Positions 19,826-29,433 of a DNA stretch of 64,000 bases are shown here, in pieces (positions within the stretch are counted from its first letter, which is position 1; each line of letters begins with the position of its first letter). Origin of the DNA: Blochmannia endosymbiont of Camponotus sp. GTDB lineage: Bacteria > Pseudomonadota > Gammaproteobacteria > Enterobacterales > Enterobacteriaceae. The stretch is from the NCBI RefSeq assembly GCF_023586365.1, contig NZ_CP097759.1, forward strand, positions 62,001 to 126,000. The letters run 5' to 3'. Position numbers and translations under genes: made by a program. The notes beneath the pieces are model-generated. The model was not told the origin of the DNA. It worked only from the letters and a program-made list of their open reading frames with translations, and did not search any database.

Positions 19826-21373
19826 ATGAACCTGTTAAAGTCTTTGACCGCGATAAGTTTTATAACTATTTTATCTCGTATTTTGGGTTTTATTAGAGAT
19901 ACTATCATGGCTCGAATGTTTGGAGTCAGTATTATGACAGATGCATTCTTTATTGCTTTTAAGTTGCCTAATTTATTAAGACGTATTTTTGCTGAAGGAG
20001 CATTTTATCAAGTTTTTCTTCCTATATTATCAGAATATCAATGTCGAGAAAGTAAAGAAGAAATACGATTGTTTATTTCTAGAGTATCTGCCTTGTTAAT
20101 AGTTACTGTAACAGTTGTAGTATTCATTGGTTTGTTGATAGCGCCTTGGATTATTATGGTTATTGCTCCAGGTTTTAATAGTTCTTCAGAAAAATTTATT
20201 ATGACTATTGAGATGTTTCGAGTGATGCTTCCTTATATTTTATTAGTATCATTGACATCATTAATGGGGGCGATTTTGAATGCTTGTAATTTTTTTGTAG
20301 TTCCAGCGTTCACTCCTATTTTTTTAAATATTAGCATGATAAGTTATATGTTATTTACAGGATATTCATATTTTTATATTCCTATTATGGGATTGGCTTG
20401 GTCAGTAATTGTAGGGGGAGTATTACAGTGTCTTTATTGTTTGTTATTTTTAAAAAAAATTAATATGTTAGTTACCCCAAAAATGCAATTTTATGATAAT
20501 AGGGTATATAGAATATGCCGATCCATGGTGCCTGCTGTGATTGCGGTTTCAAGTAGTCAAGTATCATTAATTATTAATACTGTTTTTGCGTCTTTTTTAA
20601 GAGATGGTTCTGTTTCTTGGATGTATTATGCTGATAGGTTAATGGAATTACCTATTGGAGTTTTTGGTGTGACATTAAGCACTATTTTAGTGCCGTATTT
20701 ATCTCGTTTTATTTCTAGGAAAAATTATGGAGATTATTTTTATTTAATGAATTGGGGTATGAGGTTATGTTTTATATTCAGTTTACCTAGCGCTCTTATT
20801 TTGGGTGTTTTGTCTGAACCGTTAGTAATAACGTTGTTTAAGTATGGAAAATTTTTAGAATTTGATGTGTTAATGACACAATATTCTGTAATTGCGTATG
20901 CAATCGGTTTGCCTGGGTTAATTTTTACCAAAGTATTGACATCTGGTTTTTATGCTCTCCGTGATATTAAAACCCCAGTGTATATAGTTATTATTGTGCT
21001 TTTTTTTACTCAATTTATAAATTTGGTATGCATTAATACATTAAAGCATGTTGTTTTTTCTTTTTCTGTCAGTTTGGGTGCATGGCTAAATGCAGGGTTG
21101 TTGTATTGGAAATTTAAAAAAAAATATTTATTCCAATTGCAAGCTGGATGGTTATGTTTTTGTTGCCAATTAATGATTGCTCTTTTTGTAATGTATATAG
21201 TATGCATAGGATTATTAACGTATGTATCTAGTTGGGATCAAGGAAATATCGTATATAGATTAATTAAAATGATAGGGGTTTTGATATTAGTTAGCAGTAG
21301 TTATGGTATAACGTTATGGGGTGTAGGCATGCGTCTAAAAGATTTTATTTTTTTGAGTAAAGATTTATATTGA
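19826..21373 (+). CDS. murJ: Lipid II flippase MurJ
   Basis: Flips lipid-linked peptidoglycan precursor across the inner membrane. It is 515 aa (E. coli 511) and strongly hydrophobic, with about 14 membrane segments (MATE/MVF fold). Conserved blocks are MNLLKSLTAISFITILSRIL, RDTIMARMFG, DAFFIAFKLPNLLRRIFAEGAF and ASFLRDGSVSWMYYADRLME, including the functional arginines of the central cavity. It is convergent with argS, with only 23 bp between stop codons. Its presence supports a functional cell wall. Confidence 0.96.
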   Translation: MNLLKSLTAISFITILSRILGFIRDTIMARMFGVSIMTDAFFIAFKLPNLLRRIFAEGAFYQVFLPILSEYQCRESKEEIRLFISRVSALLIVTVTVVVFIGLLIAPWIIMVIAPGFNSSSEKFIMTIEMFRVMLPYILLVSLTSLMGAILNACNFFVVPAFTPIFLNISMISYMLFTGYSYFYIPIMGLAWSVIVGGVLQCLYCLLFLKKINMLVTPKMQFYDNRVYRICRSMVPAVIAVSSSQVSLIINTVFASFLRDGSVSWMYYADRLMELPIGVFGVTLSTILVPYLSRFISRKNYGDYFYLMNWGMRLCFIFSLPSALILGVLSEPLVITLFKYGKFLEFDVLMTQYSVIAYAIGLPGLIFTKVLTSGFYALRDIKTPVYIVIIVLFFTQFINLVCINTLKHVVFSFSVSLGAWLNAGLLYWKFKKKYLFQLQAGWLCFCCQLMIALFVMYIVCIGLLTYVSSWDQGNIVYRLIKMIGVLILVSSSYGITLWGVGMRLKDFIFLSKDLY

Positions 21374-21396
21374 TGTAATACAAGATATATTCATTA

Positions 21397-23142
21397 TCAC
21401 ATATGTCTTACCGTTTTAATTCCCAATAAATTTAATCCTTTTTTTAAAATACGACCAGTAATTAATGCTAATTTTAATCTACTATATTTTGTATGTGTAT
21501 TATGCGCTTTGATAATGGGACAATTTTCATAAAAGGAGGAAAATAATACGGATAATTTATATAAATAAGAACATAGCATGTGAGGAGTTCCTTGATTTGA
21601 TACTGCAACAATCGTTTCTTCAAATTGAAGTAAACAAATTGCTAACAACATTTCTTCTTCAGTTTCTAATTGAATATTATTTTTTTTTAATTGAAAATTA
21701 GGTTGTTTAGATCGTTTAAAAATAGAAAAAATCCTGGTACATGCATATTGTACATAAGGCGCCGTATTTCCTTCGAAGTTTAACATGTTATTCCAATCAA
21801 ATATATAATCTGTAGTACGATTTTTTGATAGCTCAGAATATTTAATAGCGCCTATACTAATAATATGTGCTAGTTTATTGATTTCAGTATATTTTAAATT
21901 AGGGTTTTTGTTTGATATTAAACAACGAGCGCGTTCTAAAGCTTCATCTAATAATGTTTTTAATTTCAGTGCGTTTCCAGATCGTGTTTTAAATGGCTTA
22001 CCGTCTTTCCCAAGTAACATACCACACATATGGTGTTCTAATAATACTGATTTTCCTATATAACCTGCTTTATCAGCAATTTCCCATGCTTGTATTAGAT
22101 GTTGTTTTTGCCGAGAATCAATATAGTAAATAATTCTATCGGCATGTAGTACCTTGCAACGATATTTTATGCAAGCAATATCAGTAGTGCTGTATAAATA
22201 AGCTCCGTCTTTTTTTTGAACAATGACCCCAAAAGGAGTACCGTGTTTGTTATGATGCTTCTCGAGAAGTACCACAGTAGCTCCATTACTTGTGACGGCT
22301 AAGCCTTTATTTTTTAAATCTGACACAATGTTAGGAAGCATATCATTATAAAAACTTTCTCCTATAATGTCGCTTTTTTTTAAGTTAATATTTAATCGTA
22401 CGTATATGTTTTGATTGCTTAAAATGGAAATTTCTACTAGACGTTTCCATATTTGACGATAATATCGATCGCCTTTTTGCAGTTTTAGAACGTAACTTCG
22501 AGATAATTCAGCAAAATCAGGATCAATATCATATTTTTTTTTAGCTTCTCGGTAAAAATGTTCTAACGTAGATAATTGTATAGTTTCATTTAGTAAACAT
22601 TCAGTTTGTGTGTTTTTCTCTATATAGGCGATCAGCATACCGAATTGAGTACCCCAATCCCCTATGTGGTTGACTCGAATGACATGATGCCCTAAAAAAG
22701 ATAAGATGCGTGCAATACTATCTCCGATAACAGTTGAACGCAAATGCCCAACATGCATTTCTTTTGCAACATTTGGTCCAGAATAGTCAATAACAATAGT
22801 TTTTGATGTAGCTGGAGTAATACCTAAATGAGATGCGGAAAAAATATTATTAATTTGATTGGATATCCATGTTGGATTTAAAAATATATTAATAAATCCT
22901 GGTTTTTCAAGTTTTATTGTATGAGCAACATCATTTAAATTAATAAATTTTATGAATTTTTTAGCGAGTTCTTCCACAGGTATATTTAATTTATTAGAGA
23001 TAGCTATTAATCCATTAATTTGATAGTTCCCAAATTTTCTTTTTGTTGATTGTTGTACTTGTATCAGATGAAAAAAGGATTCATTTGTAATTGCACGTAA
23101 AGCTTGATGAATTTTTTTTAATAAAAATTTTTGAATATTCAT
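21397..23142 (-). CDS. argS: Arginyl-tRNA synthetase
   Basis: A class I synthetase of 581 aa (E. coli 577). The N-terminal additional domain is followed by the signature SGPNVAKEMHVGHLRSTVIGD (HVGH form), the central catalytic domain, and a C-terminal DALR anticodon-binding domain ending LLGIKTVRHM. As usual for ArgRS the KMSKS motif is degenerate (FKTRSGNALKL region). It contains in-frame runs of nine A but no break. It is divergent from aspS across 634 bp that hold two large palindromes. Confidence 0.96.
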   Translation of the reverse strand: MNIQKFLLKKIHQALRAITNESFFHLIQVQQSTKRKFGNYQINGLIAISNKLNIPVEELAKKFIKFINLNDVAHTIKLEKPGFINIFLNPTWISNQINNIFSASHLGITPATSKTIVIDYSGPNVAKEMHVGHLRSTVIGDSIARILSFLGHHVIRVNHIGDWGTQFGMLIAYIEKNTQTECLLNETIQLSTLEHFYREAKKKYDIDPDFAELSRSYVLKLQKGDRYYRQIWKRLVEISILSNQNIYVRLNINLKKSDIIGESFYNDMLPNIVSDLKNKGLAVTSNGATVVLLEKHHNKHGTPFGVIVQKKDGAYLYSTTDIACIKYRCKVLHADRIIYYIDSRQKQHLIQAWEIADKAGYIGKSVLLEHHMCGMLLGKDGKPFKTRSGNALKLKTLLDEALERARCLISNKNPNLKYTEINKLAHIISIGAIKYSELSKNRTTDYIFDWNNMLNFEGNTAPYVQYACTRIFSIFKRSKQPNFQLKKNNIQLETEEEMLLAICLLQFEETIVAVSNQGTPHMLCSYLYKLSVLFSSFYENCPIIKAHNTHTKYSRLKLALITGRILKKGLNLLGIKTVRHM

Positions 23143-23356
23143 ATAAAGGTTTTAAAAATGTATTATTTTCTATATTAGAAATGTAATTGATTTGTTTTGA
23201 TATAAAGCAAAACTATATTTTGTAATTGTATAAATATTTTAAAGTTATTTTGTATTTGTCTGATATATTCATGTTGTGTTTATAACACTTAGATTATTGA
23301 ATTATTATTGGTAATTATGTAGTTTTTTATGTGATTTTTTTCAAGACAAATAGTAA

Positions 23357-23400
23357 CAATTACATGTGAAATAAAATATATTTTATTTCACATGTAATTG
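23357..23400. repeat. Perfect 44-nt palindrome A
   Basis: Positions 23357-23378 are the exact reverse complement of 23379-23400, with no spacer. As RNA it would fold to a hairpin of about 20 bp from either strand. It lies about 215 nt upstream of argS, away from any gene end. Confidence 0.9.
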
Positions 23401-23438
23401 AAGTTTTAATTTTATTTGTAATAAAAATATCATAAATA

Positions 23439-23482
23439 AAAACCATATACAAGGATACATATGTATCCTTGTATATGGTTTT
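23439..23482. repeat. Perfect 44-nt palindrome B
   Basis: Positions 23439-23460 are the exact reverse complement of 23461-23482, centred on CATATG. It has the same total length as palindrome A but an unrelated sequence; 38 nt separate the two. It lies about 295 nt upstream of the aspS start. Confidence 0.9.
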
Positions 23483-23776
23483 GTTGTGTGTTATTTATTT
23501 TAAATGATTAAGTGTTATAATATTATTTAAATAAAATATAAGGTAAATTTAAATTACGGTTAATTTAAACAAATTTTAGTGTAGTGTAGAAACAGGTTCT
23601 ATAATATTTTTTTCAGATTATTCACATTATGTAGAAATAGTTTTTGTTTTTATGAATTTTTGAAAACAAAAGCGTATGTGTTTTTATAAGTTATAATATA
23701 CATGTGTTTAATTGATATGTAATTTTCTGTAAAATAGGTATTATCTAATTCGATATTCATGATTAGAGGTATTTGT

Positions 23777-25501
23777 ATGCGTACTGCATATTGCGGTCAA
23801 TTAAATTTGGCTCATGTGGGTTTAGAGGTTACATTATGCGGGTGGATCAATAAATATCGTAATTTTGGTGGGTTAATTTTTATTGATTTGCGTGATAGAG
23901 AAGGATATGTACAGGTTTGTTTTGATGTGAATCACAACAAAGAAGTGTGTATATCTGCTACTAAATTGAAACAAGAATTTTGTATACAGTTAATAGGTAT
24001 GGTTCGTGCACGTCCTAAAAACCAAATTAATAGCAATATATCTACTGGTGCTATTGAAGTAATAGCGAAAAAATTTTCTATTCTTAATATTTCTGATCCA
24101 TTACCATTGGATATCAGTAAAAATAATATTGAAGAAAATAGATTAAAGTATCGCTATCTTGATTTAAGACGTTCTATTATGTTTTATCGAATAAAAACTC
24201 GATCGCGTATTATGTCAATTGTTCATCGTTTTATGGAATTAGAGGGATTTTTGAATATTGAAACGCCGATGTTAACAAAAGTTACTCCAGAGGGTTCTCG
24301 TGATTATATTGTTCCTAGTAGATTACACACGGGTAAAAATTATGCTTTACCTCAATCACCTCAAATATTTAAACAATTGTTAATGGTTTCTGGTTTTGAT
24401 AGATATTATCAGATTACTAAATGTTTTCGGGATGAAGATTCACGTGCAAATCGTCAGCCAGAGTTTACTCAAATAGATATTGAAACTTCTTTTATGACAA
24501 CACAAAAAATACGAGAACTTATGGAAATTTTTATTCGTATTATTTGGCGTGAAATTTTAAACGTAGAATTGGGAGTATTTTCTCAGTTTACATATTCTGA
24601 AGTGATGCAACGTTTTGGATCTGATTCTCCAGATTTAAGAAATCCAATAGAAATGTTTGATGTATCATATTTATTTAAGTCAACACAAAATAGGTTGTCA
24701 TTTATTAGAGCAAATAATATTGATGTTGAGGTAATAGCTATGAAGGTACCTAATGGTAGACAACTAACACAAAGACAAATCGATGAGTATATTGATTATT
24801 CTAAAAAATGTGGTTTGAAGGAATTAATGTGGGTTAAGGTTCAATTTAGTGAAAATGATATTACTAAAAAAGAAATTCAAGGATCAGTTACTAATTTTAT
24901 AGATAATTTAACTTTAGATATTATTCTAAATAAAATTAATATTAAAAATAATGACATTTTGTTTTTTGGGTTTAATGATAATAAAAACCAATCTATCACA
25001 AAAATGTTAAGTTCTTTAAGATTAAAATTAGGTAATGATCTGTGTTTAATTAAGAAAGATTCTTGGGCTCCGTTGTGGATAATAGATTTCCCGATGTTTA
25101 AAAAAAACAGCCATGGGGAATATATATCTATGCATCATATGTTTACTTCTCCAAAAAATTGTGACGTTCAAATGTTAAAGAAAGATCCGTTATTAGTCAT
25201 TTCAGAAGCTTATGATATGGTGATTAATGGTTGCGAGATTGGTAGTGGATCAGCGCGTATTCATTCATTTGATATACAACAAGCAGTATTTAATATTTTA
25301 GGTATTACTAAAAACGATCAGAAAAAAAAATTTGGGTATTTCATGGATGCATTAAAATATGGAGCGCCTCCACATGCTGGTTTAGCATTTGGATTGGATC
25401 GGATAGCTATGTTACTAACTGGATCTAAGAGCATTCGGGAGGTGATTGCGTTTCCTAAAACTACAGCATCAGTAGATATAATGGCTAATGCACCTGATTA
25501 A
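23777..25501 (+). CDS. aspS: Aspartyl-tRNA synthetase
   Basis: A class II synthetase. The N-terminal OB-fold anticodon domain begins [18 protein letters not shown]; motif 1 lies around [16 protein letters not shown], motif 2 at [20 protein letters not shown], and motif 3 at [13 protein letters not shown]. The GAD insert domain typical of bacterial AspRS is present but diverged. I start at the ATG at 23777 because it aligns with the E. coli start and has AGAGGT upstream; an in-frame ATG at 23759 would add six residues. The 574-aa protein stops right after the [13 protein letters not shown] block, so the last 15-20 residues of the E. coli protein (590 aa) are trimmed. Confidence 0.95.
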   Translation: MRTAYCGQLNLAHVGLEVTLCGWINKYRNFGGLIFIDLRDREGYVQVCFDVNHNKEVCISATKLKQEFCIQLIGMVRARPKNQINSNISTGAIEVIAKKFSILNISDPLPLDISKNNIEENRLKYRYLDLRRSIMFYRIKTRSRIMSIVHRFMELEGFLNIETPMLTKVTPEGSRDYIVPSRLHTGKNYALPQSPQIFKQLLMVSGFDRYYQITKCFRDEDSRANRQPEFTQIDIETSFMTTQKIRELMEIFIRIIWREILNVELGVFSQFTYSEVMQRFGSDSPDLRNPIEMFDVSYLFKSTQNRLSFIRANNIDVEVIAMKVPNGRQLTQRQIDEYIDYSKKCGLKELMWVKVQFSENDITKKEIQGSVTNFIDNLTLDIILNKINIKNNDILFFGFNDNKNQSITKMLSSLRLKLGNDLCLIKKDSWAPLWIIDFPMFKKNSHGEYISMHHMFTSPKNCDVQMLKKDPLLVISEAYDMVINGCEIGSGSARIHSFDIQQAVFNILGITKNDQKKKFGYFMDALKYGAPPHAGLAFGLDRIAMLLTGSKSIREVIAFPKTTASVDIMANAPD

Positions 25502-25789
25502 TTTATGCATCAAGTAGGGGTGTTTGGTATTGTAGTATTTATGTGAGTAGATTTTTTTATATTATAAAAAATATTTAAGAAGGTTATTGTAGATATTTTA
25601 AAAAATAAAAGTAATCAATAGATTGTTATGTGTAACTATTTGTTACAAGATACATAAGTAATGTGATTGTTTTATTGAGAGACAGCGTTAGAATTAAAGT
25701 CATTTGTATTTTTTTCTGTAATAATTTCTTTTAATTTTGGTTAGAATGATTCTCTTTTTGTTGGAGATCGTAATATAGGCTATTAATTA

Positions 25790-27148
25790 GTGCATAGTAT
25801 TATTGTTAGTGCTATTAAGTTATTATATCGTTATATGTATAAGCATTATTTTGTAATGTTATTTGTGTTTCTATTAATGGTTATGATTGTAACGGTTTGC
25901 GAAGTTTTTATTTCATGTACGTTAAATAAAAATAAAAAAAATTCTAATAAAGCACTTCTTATTCAGAACCGTGAGTTTCATCAATTTGAAATTATGAAAA
26001 ATGGAAAATTCTTCAATAGTGTCATAGTTCGTTCTAATATTTTGAAGAAACACTGGTATTTTAATAAATCATCACAAGAAATAAACATGTATAACTATAC
26101 AGTATCTCAGAATGAGATATTGAGTAAAATTTTAATAAAATATAGCAGCAATGGTATCGATGCTTCTGAAATTACTCTTTTACTACAACAGTATCCAGAA
26201 TTAAGACAGATAAAAATGGGGCAAATACTTTCTTGGATAATAATTACAAAAAAAAAATTACAATGTTTAGTTTGGGATATTTTTCCGCAGGAAATTCGTG
26301 TCTACAATCGTATGGATGCTAGTTTTACAGAAGGAATTATTAAATTTGTAAATCAATTAAATGATGGGTTATCTCCTTCAATTTTATTTATAGGTAAATT
26401 AAGCGGAACATTTATTGATAGTGCTCGTTCTTTAGGTATAGAGGAAAATTGCATTATGGATATAATTAATGCATTACAATATCAATTAGATTTTCACAAA
26501 CTACATCAGGGAGATAAATTTTCTGTGTTAATATCGATAATGATGAATGATGACCATAGTATTAAAAGCACATTACTTGGAGCGAGATTGTATACTGCTG
26601 GTAAAGATTACTATGTATTTCGTGCAAATAACGGTAAATTGTATGATCGTGAAGCTGTGAGATTAGGAAGTAATTTTATACGATTTCCTACATTAAAACC
26701 ATTTCGTGTGTCTTCTAATTTTAATTTAAATAGATTAAATCCTGTGACTGGTCAAGTGTCTCCTCATTCTGGAGTTGATTTTGCCGTACCAATAGGTACT
26801 CCTGTTGTATCTGTAGGGGATGGAGAAGTTATCGTCAGCGCATATAGCAAAATTGCTGGTAATTATGTGGCAATTAGGCACAATTGCCATTGTATCACTC
26901 GATATATGCATTTAAAAAAGTTATTAGTTAAACCTGGACAAAGAGTTAAATTAGGCGACAGCATAGCGCTATCCGGAAATACAGGTCGATCGACAGGACC
27001 TCATTTACATTTTGAAATATGGATCAATCATCGTCCCGTAAACCCATTGACTACTACATTATTAAATATTGAGAAGCTATCAGGCCCTGAACGTACGATA
27101 TATTTAAATCAAGTAAAAGAAATTCTTTCTCAATTACGTTTTGATTAG
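25790..27148 (+). CDS. mepM: Murein DD-endopeptidase MepM
   Basis: A zinc M23 peptidase that cuts meso-DAP-D-Ala crosslinks so that new peptidoglycan can be inserted. One N-terminal membrane anchor (about residues 18-40) leads to a LysM-like and OapA-like region (about 95-245), then the LytM domain with the zinc motifs HSGVDFA and GPHLHFEIW. It is 452 aa against 440 in E. coli. The start is GTG at 25790, chosen because the N-terminus aligns in length with E. coli; an ATG 15 codons in is an alternative. An in-frame 10-A tract lies at 26248-26257. In E. coli this gene neighbours lpxM and pykA; lpxM is absent here. Confidence 0.94.
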   Translation: MHSIIVSAIKLLYRYMYKHYFVMLFVFLLMVMIVTVCEVFISCTLNKNKKNSNKALLIQNREFHQFEIMKNGKFFNSVIVRSNILKKHWYFNKSSQEINMYNYTVSQNEILSKILIKYSSNGIDASEITLLLQQYPELRQIKMGQILSWIIITKKKLQCLVWDIFPQEIRVYNRMDASFTEGIIKFVNQLNDGLSPSILFIGKLSGTFIDSARSLGIEENCIMDIINALQYQLDFHKLHQGDKFSVLISIMMNDDHSIKSTLLGARLYTAGKDYYVFRANNGKLYDREAVRLGSNFIRFPTLKPFRVSSNFNLNRLNPVTGQVSPHSGVDFAVPIGTPVVSVGDGEVIVSAYSKIAGNYVAIRHNCHCITRYMHLKKLLVKPGQRVKLGDSIALSGNTGRSTGPHLHFEIWINHRPVNPLTTTLLNIEKLSGPERTIYLNQVKEILSQLRFD

Positions 27149-27213
27149 ATGTATTTAATTGTATAATTTTTTAATAATATAGTTTTTATTTGGTTTCTTT
27201 TTTAAGATAGTTT

Positions 27214-27236
27214 ACTCGCATGCATGCGAGTTTTTT
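27214..27236 (+). terminator. Rho-independent terminator of mepM
   Basis: The palindrome ACTCGCATG/CATGCGAGT (27214-27231) is followed directly by a T-run to 27236, 66 nt after the mepM stop. It is the most classical intrinsic terminator in the window. Confidence 0.8.
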
Positions 27237-27314
27237 AAGTAATATTACATATCATATACGTGATGATATCATGAATTTTTCATGTAATTGCAAAAATATT
27301 TCAATCAATGATAA

Positions 27315-28763
27315 TTATTCTACTTGTAGAATGTGACTAATATTAATTACATCACACTTATTGTATATATCATTTTGTATCACAACCACTAATTCACCAG
27401 ATAGCAGAAGTCCTTTGTCGCGTAACAAATTACTAGCATACTTGGCGTCTATCACGTTATTCCCTATTCTATTAAAATAAATAGGAATAACTCCTTTGTA
27501 GAGAGTAACTATATTTAAAGTGCGTTTGTGTTGGGATAGCGCAAAAATAGGTAATTTTGAATTGATACGAGACATCAATAACGTAGTACTTTCAAATTCA
27601 GTCAAAGCAATAACAGCGCTTACTCCTGTTAGATGATTAGCAGTGTACATTGCCGATATAGCGATAGCTTCTTCGATATCATTAAATTTTTTTTTTTGGC
27701 TGATGTCTGATAAAAAATTGATGTTTGAATTTTTTTCGGCACCTAAACATACATTAGCCATAGCTGTTACAGTTTCAGATGGATATTGACCTGTAGCGGT
27801 TTCAGCGGATAACATAACTGCGTCAGTGCCATCCAATACTGCATTGGCTACGTCCATTACTTCTGCGCGAGTAGGCATAGAATTATAAATCATAGATTCC
27901 ATCATTTGAGTTGCGGTAATGACTGCGCGATTAAGAGCACGTGCTCTTTGTATTATTTTTTTTTGTACACCCACTAGTTCTGGTTCTCCAATTTCTACTC
28001 CTAAATCTCCTCGGGCTACCATGACTGCGTCTGATGCGTGGATGATATCGTCTATTGTTTCGTCGGATGCAACTACTTCTGCGCGTTCTATTTTAGAAAT
28101 AATTTTTGCATGACTGCCGGCATCGACAATTAATTTTCGTGCACAATTTAAATCTATACTGCTACGGGGAAATGATATCGCTAGGTAGTCAACTCCAATT
28201 TGAGCCGCGGTAATAATATCAATTTTGTCCTTGTCTGTTAAGACTTTTGCTGAAAGCCCCCCTCCTAATTTGTTTAAGCCTTTGTTGTTGTATAATATAC
28301 CTCCAATAATTACTTTAGTATATATTTTAGTATTATGGATTGTTACAACTTTTAACTGAATTCTTCCATCATCTAATAGAAGTAAATCCTCTGGGTGTAC
28401 GTCTTGCGCGAGTTCTTCGTAATCAACGCCTACGCATTTGTGATCACCTGTATTGTTGTTCGTCATCATGGCATTAATTAACAAGTTATCTCCAGATTTT
28501 AAATATATTTTGTTTCCTTGAAAAGTTGAGATACGGATTTTAGGTCCTTGTAAATCTCCGAGAATAGCAATGTATGTACTTAGTTTGGAGGCTATTTTCC
28601 GTACTTTTTCTGCTCGGACAAAGTGTTCTTGTGTTTTTCCATGAGAAAAATTTAGTCGTACGATATTTGCTCCTGAGATAATTATTTTTTCAAGGTTGTT
28701 ACCTTTATCTGTAGCAGGACCTAAAGTAGCGATAATTTTAGTTCTTCTCAATTGTTGAGACAT
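27315..28763 (-). CDS. pykA: Pyruvate kinase II
   Basis: Converts phosphoenolpyruvate and ADP to pyruvate and ATP, the last step of glycolysis. It is 482 aa (E. coli PykA 480), with the N-terminus [19 protein letters not shown], active-site blocks [30 protein letters not shown] and the loop [11 protein letters not shown]. The start SQQLRRTK resembles PykA, not PykF. An in-frame tract of eleven A (T11 on the plus strand, 27687-27697, encoding QKKKF) has the same length as the one that breaks hisH, so some transcripts are expected to be frameshifted. No second pyruvate kinase is in this window. Confidence 0.97.
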   Translation of the reverse strand: MSQQLRRTKIIATLGPATDKGNNLEKIIISGANIVRLNFSHGKTQEHFVRAEKVRKIASKLSTYIAILGDLQGPKIRISTFQGNKIYLKSGDNLLINAMMTNNNTGDHKCVGVDYEELAQDVHPEDLLLLDDGRIQLKVVTIHNTKIYTKVIIGGILYNNKGLNKLGGGLSAKVLTDKDKIDIITAAQIGVDYLAISFPRSSIDLNCARKLIVDAGSHAKIISKIERAEVVASDETIDDIIHASDAVMVARGDLGVEIGEPELVGVQKKIIQRARALNRAVITATQMMESMIYNSMPTRAEVMDVANAVLDGTDAVMLSAETATGQYPSETVTAMANVCLGAEKNSNINFLSDISQKKKFNDIEEAIAISAMYTANHLTGVSAVIALTEFESTTLLMSRINSKLPIFALSQHKRTLNIVTLYKGVIPIYFNRIGNNVIDAKYASNLLRDKGLLLSGELVVVIQNDIYNKCDVINISHILQVE

Positions 28764-29433
28764 AATAGTTCCTTATGCAACTTAAATGTAAATAACCAAT
28801 ATTAAAAAATGGTGATCATTAATTATGTCATTAATGTATTATAATTTATGTTTATTTTATATTAAATTTTAATATACTATATAATAATGTATATTTTATA
28901 TATAAAATATTTGTTCTTGATATTTATAAAATAATTAATTAATTTTTTTGGAAATATTAGCAACGTTAATGTAGTAGCGTTTAAGATTATGAATATTAAT
29001 TGATAATCTATCGATTAGATAAATACATAGATAACTACAGTTGTAGTGGGTATTATTTTTTAATATAAAATAAACTATTCAATTATGTACAAACTTATGA
29101 TACGTTAATTCAGGGATTATAAAATATGTATTATTATATATTTTATTAATCTTTAGGCATATCTAATTTTTAGATATATAGTTTGATTATATATCTTAAA
29201 AAGCATAAAAATGCTCTAAAACCATTGTGAAAATATAAAGACAATTAATATTAATATTACAAATGATGCCTAATTTTTTTTACGGATTATTACTTTTATA
29301 AACCCAAATTTAATTAAGGCTACTTATTATTGTATTTTTGATTAAATATAACAAGCTTGTACTTGTTATATGGCCTACCTATATATGATGGATATTAAAA
29401 ACTTATATTCATCTAACATATCAGAGAACAAAT
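28764..29433. promoter_or_regulatory. Divergent region pykA-zwf, hexR lost
   Basis: 670 bp where E. coli carries hexR between zwf and pykA. No HexR reading frame or fragment is recognisable. Two hairpins lie on the zwf side: a 14-bp stem with one bulge at 29167-29202, and a 10-bp perfect stem at 29346-29371 (ATATAACAAG and its complement), 62 nt before the zwf ATG. Confidence 0.5.

Larger units (their letters stand above)
23143..23776. promoter_or_regulatory. Divergent region argS-aspS with two palindromes
   Basis: 634 bp between divergent synthetase genes. It carries two unrelated perfect 44-nt palindromes (23357-23400 and 23439-23482) and a DnaA-box-like TTATTCACA at 23618-23626. The aspS ribosome-binding site AGAGGT lies just before its ATG. 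No gene remnant is recognised. Confidence 0.5.

Noticed and set aside
21374-21396. Possible overlap or fusion at the murJ/argS ends
   Set aside because: The two genes are convergent with a 23-bp spacer; both C-termini match E. coli, so this is only tight packing.
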